Assembly (NCBI RefSeq): GCF_019320115.1
Contig: NC_089583.1
Location: 80,617,928 to 80,681,927, forward strand
DNA length: 64,000 nt
Reading direction: 5' to 3'
Source of the DNA: Miscanthus floridulus
Taxonomy: Eukaryota > Streptophyta > Magnoliopsida > Poales > Poaceae
Below, piece after piece: positions 21,580 through 33,341 of the stretch (position 1 is its first letter; every line of letters begins with the position of its first letter). A model generated the notes under the pieces. The model saw only the letters and a program-made list of their open reading frames with translations, was not told where the DNA came from and did not search any database. Made by a program: the position numbers and the translations under genes.

Positions 21580-22210
21580 ACAACCATGGGCAGGATTATT
21601 TCTGTCGGGAACACCCGAGTTTTTTTTGGCCTAGACCGTAAAATGCTCAGGTCTAATGCCGGTTAGTATGAATCCAATCACACCCTAGTATCACATTATA
21701 ATTACCTTGTACCTCTGCGATGAAGAAAGTTGTAGGTAGTGTCTTGATCCCAATAGTGAGTTCCATAGTTATAGCTCCTCTAGATCCAAGGGACTGATCT
21801 CCTCCAACATCGTAAAGAGTAATGTTTATCTTTTTTTTAAAGTAAGAGTCATGTTTATATTTATAAGTTCATCATTAGATTTGCCCAACTTCTTAAATAT
21901 AGAATATGGCACTAGATATACAATGGTTCTGCCATCTATAAGCGTTCTATAAATAGGTGTTTTGTTGAGGTGTCCCTTTGCATACAATGGTTTCAAGTGT
22001 TTCATCGCTTCATTTGGTTTTTAAAATATGACATTCTTAGGCCTCAAACCTAATTAAGCAACCTCTTCATCTTGATCAACATTGAAATACTCAAAAGACA
22101 AATAAACCACATCCGCATCCATGGCTACACACACCGACAATGGTTCAAGATTGCCGCATACAAATGCCGATGAAACCACCTTAGCCGAAACACAACTTTG
22201 GCCATAGGTC
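21580..22210 (-). pseudogene. Gypsy retrotransposon pol fragment (aspartic protease region)
   Basis: Read on the minus strand this encodes AFVCGNLEPLSVCVAMDADV, then LKPLYAKGHLNKTPIYRTLI directly followed by DGRTIVYLVPYSIFKKLGKS, and further on TTFFIAEVQGNYNVILG. This is the retropepsin-like region typical of grass Gypsy polyproteins, with the active-site segment decayed (LIDGRT where a D-(S/G)-G/A pattern is expected). Frames are broken by stops and shifts, and no RT or integrase follows. It is therefore an isolated relic. Copy 2 lies at 40489-41119. Confidence 0.7.
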
Positions 22211-22510
22211 TCCACTCTTGCTTTTGAGAAGTTGTAGTTTTAACCATGCTATGTTCTTTTTCCAATCTTTATTCTTTCGAGCCTTGAACCATTGTAACCT
22301 TCTTTTTTTAGTGCAAGTCAAGCCAGATGGATAGCACCTCGGTTGTAAATATTTAGAAGACAACTTTGATGCTACTAGCCTCGTGATCAATAGGTGAAGA
22401 CGTGATATGGACAGAAGCATCAGCAATTTGAGGATCAACCGGATGATCAATAGGTGAAGACATAATATGGACAGAAGTATCAACAATTTGAGGATCGACC
22501 AAATTACTAA

Positions 22511-24048
22511 GGGGGTGTTTAGGACTGTGTAGGGGACCGTGACGCCTAAGATGAGGGGTTAATTAGGAAACTTAAAATTCTAACTCTAAACTATAGCCTC
22601 TTTTTCTAACCTTAGCAAAACCTATGCAAAAGATAAATTATCTAAATGTGTAACTACAATTTTGCTAGTGTGTTGCTATCTCTACCGCAAAAGAAGTAAT
22701 ACAATAAATGTAAATACAGAAGCTAAAGAGCAAGGTGGAGATATGCAAACTCCCGTCGACGACTCCAGTATTTTTACCGAGGTATCGAGAAGCACGCAAG
22801 CTTCTCCCTAGTCCTCGTTGGAGTCCCTCGTAAGGAATCTCTCGCAAGGGCCAAGCTCCCGGTCGGGTAACTTCCGTAGATAGCCTCAGGCCTTCCCCAC
22901 GCGCAAGTGGGTCTAGATGCTCCCCACCGTCTTCACTATCAAGCTTTCGGCCAAAACGCCACGGGCCTTGTTTCCTCCGGTACACGGTGGCAGCCACACC
23001 ACAAACGCAGTTGGTGTGATCTCGCAAGACTACAAGCCCTTTCGATGTACAACAATGGTGCGTGCAAGCACCGAGTGATAAGAGGTATGCAAACCTCACT
23101 AAACACTAGGCCGAAACCTAGAGCAAGCGCATAAGCAGTGGTCTAATCAACCTAAGCACTTCGCAAAAGCACCTATGCTAATCACCTAATAAAACACTAA
23201 GCACTATGCAAGTGGAGATCAATAAAATGGTGCGTCAACACCCTTGATATGTTTCCTTAGCTCCACATAACTCATTTGGTCAGTTGGGGGTTGTATTTAT
23301 AAGCCCCACTGAGAAAGTAGCCATTAGGGATGAAATCCCGCTTTTCTGCTACTGATCGAACTCTAACCAGCGTCCGGTCATGAAAACTGCTCTCTGGAAC
23401 CTTACTGATGTTGACCGGACTCTGGCACCCAGCGTTCGGTCCAGCGTCCGGTCGCTGCTGCTGACGCCTGCTGTTGCTGAGCCTCTTGATTGGAGCGTCC
23501 GGTCATTTTCTGCCAGCATCCGGTCCATTGTCTGGTCCAGCGTCCGGTCAATGTGCTGATGTCTGCTGTTGCCGAGCCTCTTGATCAGAGCGTCCGGTCA
23601 CTTTCCACCAGTGTCCGGTCACCCCTGTGAGGTTGTTTCTTCACGATCTTGCATCCGGCTTGGTTTCTATCTTCGTGCTTTGAGTTTGCTTGATATCTTG
23701 GGTCTTCTCTTGTGCTTCTAAGAACTTGCTTATGGTGTAGATCATTGGATCATCACGTCGCCTTCGTCCAAGTCACGTCTTGCACCCTATTGAACTACAA
23801 AACAATCACTTCTAAATTCATTAGTACAATTTGGTTGTGTTGGTCATCAAACACCAAAATCCAAAAGTAAATGGGCCTAGGATCCATTTTCCTTACAGAC
23901 TACTCCGCTCCACGTTTTTTAGCCAAATGGTTTCAACTCCACTCTATTCGAGGAAAAAGGGTGAGAGCACCTAAAGAGGTGCTCCATAAACTCTAGTTTT
24001 TTATAAAGCTGTTCCATGGTAGAGTTTGTGGAGCAGTCCCAAATCCAC
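22511..24048. mobile_element. MITE split by a solo LTR
   Basis: GGGGGTGTTTAGGACT after TAA (22508-22510) pairs with AGTCCCAAATCCAC before TAA (24049-24051). Removing the solo LTR and its duplicated target leaves an element of about 160 bp. Confidence 0.5.
22528..23897. mobile_element. Solo LTR (1,370 bp)
   Basis: Starts TGTAGGGGACCGTGACGCC and ends ATTTTCCTTACA, flanked by GACTG (22523-22527) and GACTA (23898-23902), a 5-bp duplication with one mismatch. No internal retrotransposon sequence is attached, indicating LTR-LTR recombination. The region 23370-23620 carries eight exact CCGGTC/GACCGG hexamers, mostly as GCGTCCGGTC, a motif also seen in the Copia LTRs. Confidence 0.72.
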
Positions 24049-24879
24049 TAACTTCACACAAAAAGTAGGCCATGTTGCCCCTTCAACTATCACTATCGGA
24101 AATGTCAAATTTGCCAAGTGTTTTTATGTTTGCCGCGTGTATTCTCTTGAGCACTCGAAAAACAAGTTCTTTTGCCGAGTGCTACGCTAAAAATAATCAG
24201 CAAAAAAACACTTGGCAAAAAGGGAGTTTGCCGAGTGTTTTCTTTTTGACACTCGGCAAAGAAATAAAATCTTTTTTCTAGGAAAGAAGGAGAAGAAAAA
24301 AAATAAAAAAACACTTTGCTGAGTGTCCAGATCTAGGACACTTGGCAAAGAAATAAAAAAAATTCTAAGAAAGAAGGAAAAAATGAAAAAAATAATACTT
24401 TGTCGAGTGCCCAGATCTAGGACACTCGACAAATAAATAAAATCTTTTTTCTGGGAAAGAAGGAGAAGAAGAAAAATGAAAAAAAAACACTTTGCCGCGT
24501 GTCTAGATCAAGGACACTCGGCAAAGAAAAAAACCTGCTTAATTAATCGGCCCCCGCCCACGCCCCTCCCCTCCCCCTTCTTCTTCCCCCACCCGTGCCC
24601 TCTCTCTGCCATGCCGCTCCCTTCCCTCCTCTCCTCCGGCGTGCCCCTCCCCTCCTCCTCCGGCGCGGCCTCATTCTCCTCTTCCTCCTCCCCTGCCTCC
24701 TCCCGAGATCCGCCCACCCGCGCCCTCTCTCCCTCTCTGGATCCAGGCGCCGCCCCTCCCCGGATCTGGCCACCGCCGCTCCCCCTCTCTCTCTGGGTGG
24801 TGGCGTGGTGCTGGTGGTGGCATGGCGTCGGCGGGAGGCATGGTGGTGGTGGTGAGCTCGCCGGTGTGGTGGTGGTGGT

Positions 24880-26809
24880 TGAAAGGTCCTAATGGCTAGA
24901 GGGGGGATGAATAGCCTAATAAAATTTCTACAACAACACTTAACAAAATGGTTAGACAATTATAAGGTGAAGCAAGTGTTGCGCTAGCCTACTCAAAATG
25001 CAAGCCACCTACCATAATTCTAGTTTAGATAGTGTCTATCCACACAAAAGCAAAGACACTACCCTATGTTAGTGTGCTCTCAAAATCTAACTAAAGAGCC
25101 ACACCAACCAAGCAAACAAGCTCTCACAACTAGTTACACTAAAGAGCTTAACAACTAGTTTATGGTAATGTAAAGAGAGTGATTAAGAAGGTTATACCGT
25201 CATGTAGAGGAAGGCGCCAATCAATCACAAGAGAGAATTACAATGTAGACCAATCACCTCGGAATCAAATGCTTGCCGGCAAGCTACTCCTTGTGGTGAT
25301 TCACTCACTTGGAGGTTCACGCGCTAATTGGCTTCATACGCCAAACCCTCAATAGGGTGCTGCACAACCAACACAAGATGAGGATCATATAAGCCACGAG
25401 CAATCCACTAGAGTACCTTTTGGTGCTCCACCGGGGAAAGGTCAAGAACCCCACACAATCACCACGATCGGAGCCGGAGACAATCACCACCTCCGCTCAA
25501 TGATCCTCGCTGCTCCAAGCCATCTAGGTGACGGCAACCACCAAGAGTAACAAACGAAATCCGCAGCGAAACATGAACACCAAGTGTCTCTAGATGCAAA
25601 CACTCAAACAATGCACTTGGATTCACTCCCAATCTCACTATGATGATGAATCAATGATGGAGATGAGTGGGAGGACTTTGGCTAAGCTCACAAGGTTGCT
25701 ATGTCAATGAAAATGGCCAAAGATGTGAGCTTGAGCTGGTCATAGGGCTTAAATAGAAGCCCCCATGAAATAGAGCCGTTATACCCCTTCACTGGGCACA
25801 ACGCGGGGTGACCGGACGCTCTGGTCCGATCGACTAGACGCTGGCCCTCAGCGTCTGGTCACGTGATTCACGCCACGTGTCCCCTGCTTCAAATACCATT
25901 TGTCAGATTTCAACGCTCGTCTGCTGACTGGACGCGTCAGTTAGAAAGTGACCGGACGCTGAACCTTAGCGTCCGATCGTTTCTAGTAAGGTTCCAAACA
26001 CGATTTTTCCCGACTGGATGCGTCCAGTCATACTTGACCGGACATAGCCAGCGTTCGGTCACACAATGTCTCCTCTGTACGCCCTACGTCAGCGTATGTC
26101 AGCACTGACCGAACACACCCTGCCAGCGTCCGGTCGCTGAGCGACTTAACGTTCGGTCATGAGACCAAAACACACGTCCTCTGCTGCCACTAACTAGACA
26201 CTCCGGTCCAACCGAGTCCAGCGTCTGGTCACTCATAGTGACCTCTGTCTTTTCTATCTAGGGCGTCGGTGGCACCGTCGGACTGTCCGCACTCTACGGG
26301 CGGACACTCCGCTGGTGGAGTTTCTTACCCTTGCACCCAAACTTCACCACCCTTGATCAAATGTGCCAACCACCAAGTGTATCACCTTGTGCACATGTGT
26401 TAGCGTATTTTCACAAACATTTTCAAGGGTGTTAGCACTCCACTAGATCCTAAATGCATATGCAATAAGTTAGAGCATCTAGTGGCACTTTGATAACCGC
26501 ATTCTGATACGAGTTTCACCCCTCTTAATAGTACGACTATCAAACCTAAATGTGATCACACTCTCTAAGTGTCTTGATCACCAAAACAAAATAGCTCCTA
26601 CAAAATATACCTTTGCCTTGAGCTTTTTATTTTTCTCTTTCTTCTTTCCAAGTCGAAGCACTTGATCATCACCATGCCATCATCATCATCATGCTATGAT
26701 CTTCATTTGCTTCACCACTTGGAGTGTGCTACCTATCTCATGATCACTTGATAAACTAGGTTAGCACTTAGGGTTTCATCAATTCACCAAAACTAAACTA
26801 GAGCTTTCA
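24880..26809 (-). repeat. Copia 3' LTR (left on plus strand)
   Basis: TG..CA ends with TGAAAG/CTTTCA inverted termini. Differs from the 5' LTR by many scattered substitutions, mainly C-to-T or G-to-A at CpG. Only five exact CCGGTC/GACCGG hexamers remain in 25800-26240, against eleven in the 5' LTR. Confidence 0.93.
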
Positions 26810-26825
26810 ATCTCCCCCTTTTTGG
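26810..26825 (-). other. Polypurine tract of the Copia element
   Basis: Minus strand CCAAAAAGGGGGAGAT directly before the 3' LTR (TGAAAG). It is the expected plus-strand primer for reverse transcription. Confidence 0.8.
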
Positions 26826-27969
26826 TAATTGATGACAACCCTTATACAAAGATATGAATTAAAATTTAATTGAATCCATATTGCTTGTCCACGCGTATTT
26901 ACCATGTGTAAGAGGATATGGACAAGTTTCATGAACTCCATATGGTAGCAATTGCTCCCCCTACATATGTGCTAAGAGTTTGGATTGTAGCTTGCACATA
27001 TGATTAGATAGGAAATATAGGAGTCAATGTCTACCAAATGATGCTAAGGTATAAAAGATGGACCTTTGAAGCGTGATACCAATCGGAGTGCACCATTATA
27101 CCATCCTTAGCATCATGGTTAACTTGATACCACTTGGAAACAACACATTGAAAAATGAAACCACTATATAACCTATGCATGCTAGTTTTTCATTTCATCA
27201 TTCAAACCTACAACTAGCATACACCACACAAGCATGGATATCAAAATTTAAAACTTGTGCCATGCAAGCAAAACATATGAAATGCACATTCAAATGCACC
27301 ATACAAGTTCATGAGCTTGCTCCCCCTACTTGTGTGCTCAAAATTTTAGTTGATCCCTTTCCTTTGTTCATTTCTCTCATATATCAAGATATCTTTATGT
27401 TTCTCTCCCTTTATGATATTTCTCCCCCTTTTCACTATTTTTACTACTATCTTTGTTTCTCTCCCCCTTTGTCATCAATGACCACAAAGGTTCTAAATAT
27501 AGATAGTATTACTTGTAGGGTCAAGATTATCAATGTCAATCAATGGGGTGAGGGTCATTTTCCCAAATTTGGTTCAAACTAGAATATATGCCAAAGATAT
27601 TTGACTCAGTTTGATCTAAGGACAAGCTTCTTCACACCTCCAAATAAGTGTTATCTTGTACCATGTTGAGTTAAACACTTATAGCTCATTTTCTAGATTA
27701 AACACTAGGTTTACAAGCCCATAAACATGTCATATGCTATCACTAGATCATGTCAAGCATAGAAGCAATAGTGATACCATATAAACATCAAATTCATTTG
27801 ATTTTCATGAATGAGCCTAATAAAATAGAACCACTTGAAATGTCCTAATAAAATTCAAAATGTGACTAGATGCACTAATCATGTCCTTAGCAAAGATGTA
27901 TGTCATGCCAATCAACTTTTACCTTGGAGTGCTCGAAGGGGAGGCATGTCATAAAAGTGGGGGGGTGCA
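26826..27969 (-). other. Copia spacer between pol and 3' LTR
   Basis: About 1.1 kb with several extra polypurine-like AAAGGGGGAGA words on the minus strand (27300-27475). Open frames are short and no envelope-like membrane protein could be recognised. In SIRE-type elements this region can hold an extra ORF; if one existed it is gone. Confidence 0.55.
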
Positions 27970-30900
27970 TCAACACATATTTGAGAAATCCAATATGTTC
28001 AACTCATTCCTTAGCTTGCAAAACCTTTTCTCATCCAATGGCTTGGTGAATATGTCGGCAAGTTGATCTTCGGTGCCTACACTCTCAATGCAAATATCCC
28101 TTTTTTGTTGGTGATCTCTTATGAAATGGTGGTGGACATCAATGTGCTTTGTTCTTGTATGTTGCATCGGATTGTTGGTTAACTTGATTGCACTCTCATT
28201 GTCACATAGCAATGGCACTTTCTTGAACTTAATTCCAAAGTCATTCAAGGTGACCTTCATCCAAAGAATTTGTGCACAACAACTACCGGCGGATATGTAT
28301 TCGGCTTCGGCGGTTGATAATGCAATACTAATTTGCTTCTTTGATGACCATGAAACAAGTGATCTTCACAATAATTGACATGTGCCCGAGGTGCTCTTCC
28401 TTTCAACCTTGCATCTCGCATAGTCCGAGTCGGAGTAACCAACTAGCTTAAACTTTGCTCCTTTGGGATACCACAAACCAACATTTGGTGTATGCTTCAA
28501 GTACCTAAATATCCTCTTTGTAGCCTTCAAATGACTTTCTCTTGGTGAGGCTTGAAATCTTGCACACATGCATACACTAAACATGACATCCGGCCTTGAT
28601 GTGGTCACATAGAGTAGGCTTCCAATCATAGACCGATACAACTTTTGATCCACCATATTTCCACTTGCATCACTATCCAAGTTGCCATTGGTTCCCATTG
28701 GTGTGCTAATGACTTTGCTATCAATCATGACAAACTTATTAATCATGTCCTTGATGTACTTGCCTTGACTCACAAATGTACCATTCTTTAATTGTTTGAT
28801 TTGAAGACCAAGGAAGTAACTTAACTCTCCAATCATGGACATCTCAAACTCATTAGCCATCATCTTTTCGAACTCATCACAAAAATCTTGATTTGTTGAT
28901 CCAAATATGATGTCATCAACATAGATTTGTAACATAAACAAGTCTTTTCCAATTTTCTTGATAAAAAGAGTGGTGTCAACCTTGCCCATTGTGAACCCTT
29001 TAGAGAGGAGGAAGTCCCTCAATCTCTCATACCATGCTCTAGGTGCTTGCTTCAAATCATACAAAGCTTTCTTCAACTTGTATACATGGTTGGGCTTCTT
29101 ATCATCTTCAAAACCGGGAGGTTGTTCAACATATACTTTTTCATTGATGTAGCCATTGAGAAATGCACTCTTAACATCCATTTGATAGAGCTTGATGTTG
29201 TGGGCACAAGCATAGGCTAGTAAGATTCTAATTGCTTCCAATCTAGCAACTAGGGCATATGTTTCTCCAAAGTCAAGACCTTCAACTTGTGTATAGCCTT
29301 GTGCTACTAATCTTGCTTTGTTCCTTACTACTATCTTATCTTGATCTTGCTTGTTTCTAAAGACCCATTTGGTTCTAATCACATTGTGTCCCTTTGGTCT
29401 CTCTACTAATTCTCATACTTGATTTCTTGTGAAGTTGTTCAATTCTTCATGCATAGCATTCACCCAATCAACATCCTTCAAAGCTTCATCTATCTTCTTT
29501 GGTTCAATGGATGACACAAATGAGAAGTGTTCACAAAATGATGCCAATCTTGATCTTGTTTGCACACCTCTTGAAATATCACCAATGATTGTATCCAAAG
29601 GATGATCTCTTGCAATACTTGTTGGTTGGAGCAATGGAACTTGATTGCTTGCACTTGCTAGATCATTGGGTTGAGATGATGTACTAGCCACTTGATCTTG
29701 ATCAATGTCATGAGAGTCACTTGCACTAGTTTGATTTGTATCATCTTGCACATTTGAGTTGGAGAGCACTTGCACTTGATCATCTTCATCATCAATCACT
29801 TCCCTAGGCCTTAATTCACCAATATCCATGTTCCTCATGGCATTTAAAAGTTGAATGCCTCTAACATCTTCCAAGTTCTCATTCTCTACTTGTGAACCCT
29901 TGGTTTCATCAAATTCAACATCATAAACTTCCTCAAGAGTACCACTATCCAAATTCCATACTCTATATACTTTGCTTGTAGTGGAATATCCAAGTAAGAA
30001 TCCTTCATCACATTTCTTATTAAACTTGCCCAATCTAGTGCCTTTCTTCAAGATATAGCATTTGCAACCAAAGACCCGAAAATATGCAATGTTGGGCTTT
30101 CTACCATTCAAGAGCTCATAGGGTGTCTTCTCTTTCAATGGGTGACAATAGAGGCAGTTGCTACAATAGCAAGCCATGTTGATAGCTTCGGCCCAAAAAG
30201 ATTGACTCACATTGTACTCACTAAGCATAGACCTTGTCATATCAATGAGTGTTCTATTTTTCCTCTCAACAAGGCCATTTGATTATAGAGTGTACTTGGC
30301 CGAGAATTGATGTCTAATTCCAAATTCATCACACAACTCATTAATTCTAGTGTTCTTGAACTCACTACTATTGTCACTTCTAACTCTCTTGATGGTTGTT
30401 TCAAACTCATTGTGAATGCCCTTGACAAATGATTTGAATGTTGCAAACACATCACTTTTGTCCACTAGAAAGAATACCCATATGTATCTAGTGTAGTTAT
30501 CCACTATCACAAAGCCATATTTATTTCCACCGATACTAGTGTATTGTGTTGGCCCAAACAAATTCATGTGTAATAACTCAAATGCTTTACTAGTGCTCAT
30601 CATGCTTTTCTTAGGATGGGCGTTTCCAACTTGGTTGCCGGCTTGACAAGAGCTACAAAGCTTATCTTTTTCAAACACAACATCTTTTAAGCCTTTAACT
30701 AAGTCATGCTTAACCAATCTATTCAATTGTTTCATTCCAACATGACCAAGCCTTCTATGCCATAACCAACCCATGCAAGACTTAGTGAATAAACATGTAG
30801 ATAATCTAGCTTCACTAGCATTGAAATCAACCAAGTAAAGATTCTCATATCTAAAGCCTTTGAAGATCAAGTTAGAGCCATCTACACTTATGATTTCTAC

Positions 30901-31191
30901 ATCATCTACCCCAAATATGCATTTAAATCTAAGATCACACAATTGAGCCACGAATAGCAAATTGAAGTTCAAGCTTTCTACTAGCAACACATTAGAAATG
31001 CTCATGTCATTGTATATTGCAATCTTACCAAGCCCCTTGACCTTGCCTTTGCCATTGTCACCAAATATGATACTATCATAACCATCATTGCTATTGGTGT
31101 TGATTGAGTTGAACATTCTTGCATCACCGGTCATGTGTTGAGTGCACCCACTATCAAGAACCCAATGCCTTCCTCCGGCTTTATAATTGAC
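27970..31191 (-). pseudogene. Copia pol: protease, integrase, reverse transcriptase, RNase H (inactivated)
   Basis: Order on the minus strand: protease (HWVLDSGCTQHMTGD), integrase zinc site (LWHRRLGHVGMKQL..CSSCQAGN), catalytic core with LLHMNLFGPT, VRSDNSSEFKN and GLVERKN, RT with [11 protein letters not shown] and [10 protein letters not shown], and RNase H with [37 protein letters not shown]. The first integrase acidic residue (normally Asp in HMDLFGPT) is Asn. Stops at 30283 (TAA) and 29413 (TGA) and frameshifts near 28366 and 28260 break it. It would have made cDNA and integrated it; this copy cannot. Confidence 0.93.
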
Positions 31192-33284
31192 CTACAAAAG
31201 AAGATCAATTCTTTTTAGGTATCCAAACTTGCTTGGGTCCTTGAAGGTTAGTCACTAGGCTCTTTGGTACCCAGATGGCTTTCTTCTTTGAGCCCATCCA
31301 TGGTTTACCAATGAACCTAGCCTTCACACCATTTGTACACTTAGTAAGCATATAGCATGAATCAAACATAATAGAGGATACTTTAGCATTTTTGCTCTTG
31401 TTTTTGCATTCTTGCTCTTTGTGACCCACTTGCTTACAACTAGTGCAAAACCGACCGTTGTTCTTCACAAAACTAGTCTTGTGAGGAGCAAAGGCCGCTT
31501 TGCCTTTCTTAGGGCTATAGCCTAATCCCTCTTTGTAGAGAGAAGCTCTTTGGCTACCCAAGGACATAAGCAAGCAGTCCTCACCACCATAAGCCTTAGC
31601 TAAGGTGTGAGTGAGCTTAGTGACCTCCTTCTTGAAGTTCTCATTCTCAACCACTAGTGAGGCATCACAAGTGAGACCATCACTACTAGATGAGGTAGAG
31701 GTGGAAGTGCTACAAGAAGGATTAGTAGGAGCAATAATGATAGGCATAGATAGTGATTCATTAATTATATCACAAGTTAAATCTACATCACAAGTTTCAA
31801 CATGCTTCTTTTTATCTTGTTCATTAAGCAAAGTGGAAGAGCCTTTTCAAGCTTTTTGTGAGCCTTGTCAAGTGTCTCATGGGCTTCCTCTAGCTTCTCA
31901 TGAGTTGCTTTGAGCTCATCAAGGGCTTGTTTAAGGGCTTTTACCTCCTTATTCAAGCTCTTGCATTCCCTTCTCTTAATGTCAAAGTGTTCTTTAGCAT
32001 CTTCTAGCATGTCAAATAATTCATCCTTAGTAGGTTCATTATTATCACTATCACTATCATTTTCATTTTCATGTTCATTATCATCAACGTGTTCTTCATC
32101 ACTTTCAACATCACAAGATTGTATCTTAGTAGCCTTAGCCATGAAGCATGATGAAGATTCGAAGAGAGAAGGCTTCTCATTGATAACAATGCTTGCAAGA
32201 ACCTTCTTCTTGGTGGTCTTGTGATCATCACTATCATCATCATCATCACTTGAAGAAGCATCACTATCCCAAGTGACTACATATGAACCACCCTTCTTCT
32301 TCTTGAAGGTCATCTTGTCCTTCTTCTCTTTTTTTTCCTTCTTGTCCTTCTTCTTATTCTTCTTGTTGTCGTCATCATTGTCGCTATGGTATGGGCATTG
32401 AGCAACAAGATGATCTTTGCTTCCATATTTGAAGCACCTTCTTAACTCTTCTTTGTTCTTGAATGAAGATTTCTTTCTTCTTGCACGGTAGCCCTTCTTC
32501 ACCATGAACTTACCAAATCTCTTGATAAATAGAGCCATCTTCTCATCATCATCATCCCATGAATCATCATCTTCACTTGATGTTTCTTGCTTGGCTTTTC
32601 CCTTTGATGATGTGGCTTTGAATGCCACGCTCTTCTTCTTGTCATCCTTCTTTTCTTCTTTCTTCTCTCTCTTTTCTTCCTTCTCATCATCATCTCTATA
32701 AGCATCATCGGTCATGATATCTCCCAAGATTTGATTTGGTGTCATTGTATCCAAACTGGACCTCACTAGAATGGTGACCAATGTACCAAATCTTGAGGGT
32801 AAGCATCTCAAGAACTTATTTGAGAATTCCTTGTCCTCTATCTTCTCACCAAGTGCCTTGAGATCATTTACAATCACTTCCATTCGATGGAACATGTCCG
32901 GCACACTCTCATCTTCCTTCATCTTGAAACTAGCAAATTTATCCTTGAGAATGTATACCTTTGCACCCTTGATTGCCTTGGTGCCCTCAAATGATTCTTC
33001 CAATTTCTTCCATGCCTCATGAGCTCTCTCAATGTTCTTAATTTTCTCAAATGTTCTCTTATCCAAGCATCATGGATGGCACTAAGAGCAATGTCATTAT
33101 TTTGGAGTAGCAATTCTTCGGCGGCGGTGGGAGCCTCTTCATCTTTTATCTCAATTTTTGTTTCTACCGCCTTCCAAATCTTCCTATTGATTGACTTGAT
33201 ATATGTTGTCATCTTAGCCTTCCAATAGGGATAATTTGAGCCATCAAATTGGGGTGGCTTCTTAGTGTTATTGATTTGAGCCAT
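31192..33284 (-). pseudogene. Copia gag, frameshifted
   Basis: Starts MAQINNTKKPPQFDGSNYPY at 33284 (DUF4219/UBN2-type gag N-terminus: FDGSNYPYWKAKM, MEVIVNDLKALGE). A zinc knuckle CFKYGSKDHLVAQC follows, whose second Cys is Tyr, then a Lys/Asp-rich stretch, a coiled-coil (EVKALKQALDELKATHEKLE) and a second, intact knuckle CTSCKQVGHKEQEC. Frame shifts occur near 33068, 31830 and 31206. An in-frame TAG (31194-31192) separates gag from the protease frame. Gag packages RNA into the virus-like particle. Confidence 0.9.
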
Positions 33285-33327
33285 TTTTACACCGAAGGTT
33301 GTTAAGCCTCAAATCACGGTGACCTCG

Positions 33328-33339
33328 GCTCTGATACCA
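33328..33339 (-). other. Copia primer binding site
   Basis: Minus strand TGGTATCAGAGC two bases after the 5' LTR, the classic complement of plant initiator Met tRNA. Confidence 0.9.
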
Positions 33340-33341
33340 CT

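Noticed and set aside
26826..27969. Possible envelope-like ORF between RNase H and the 3' LTR of Copia
   Set aside because: Only short frames; the 135-codon plus-strand frame is antisense to the element and has no membrane-protein layout.
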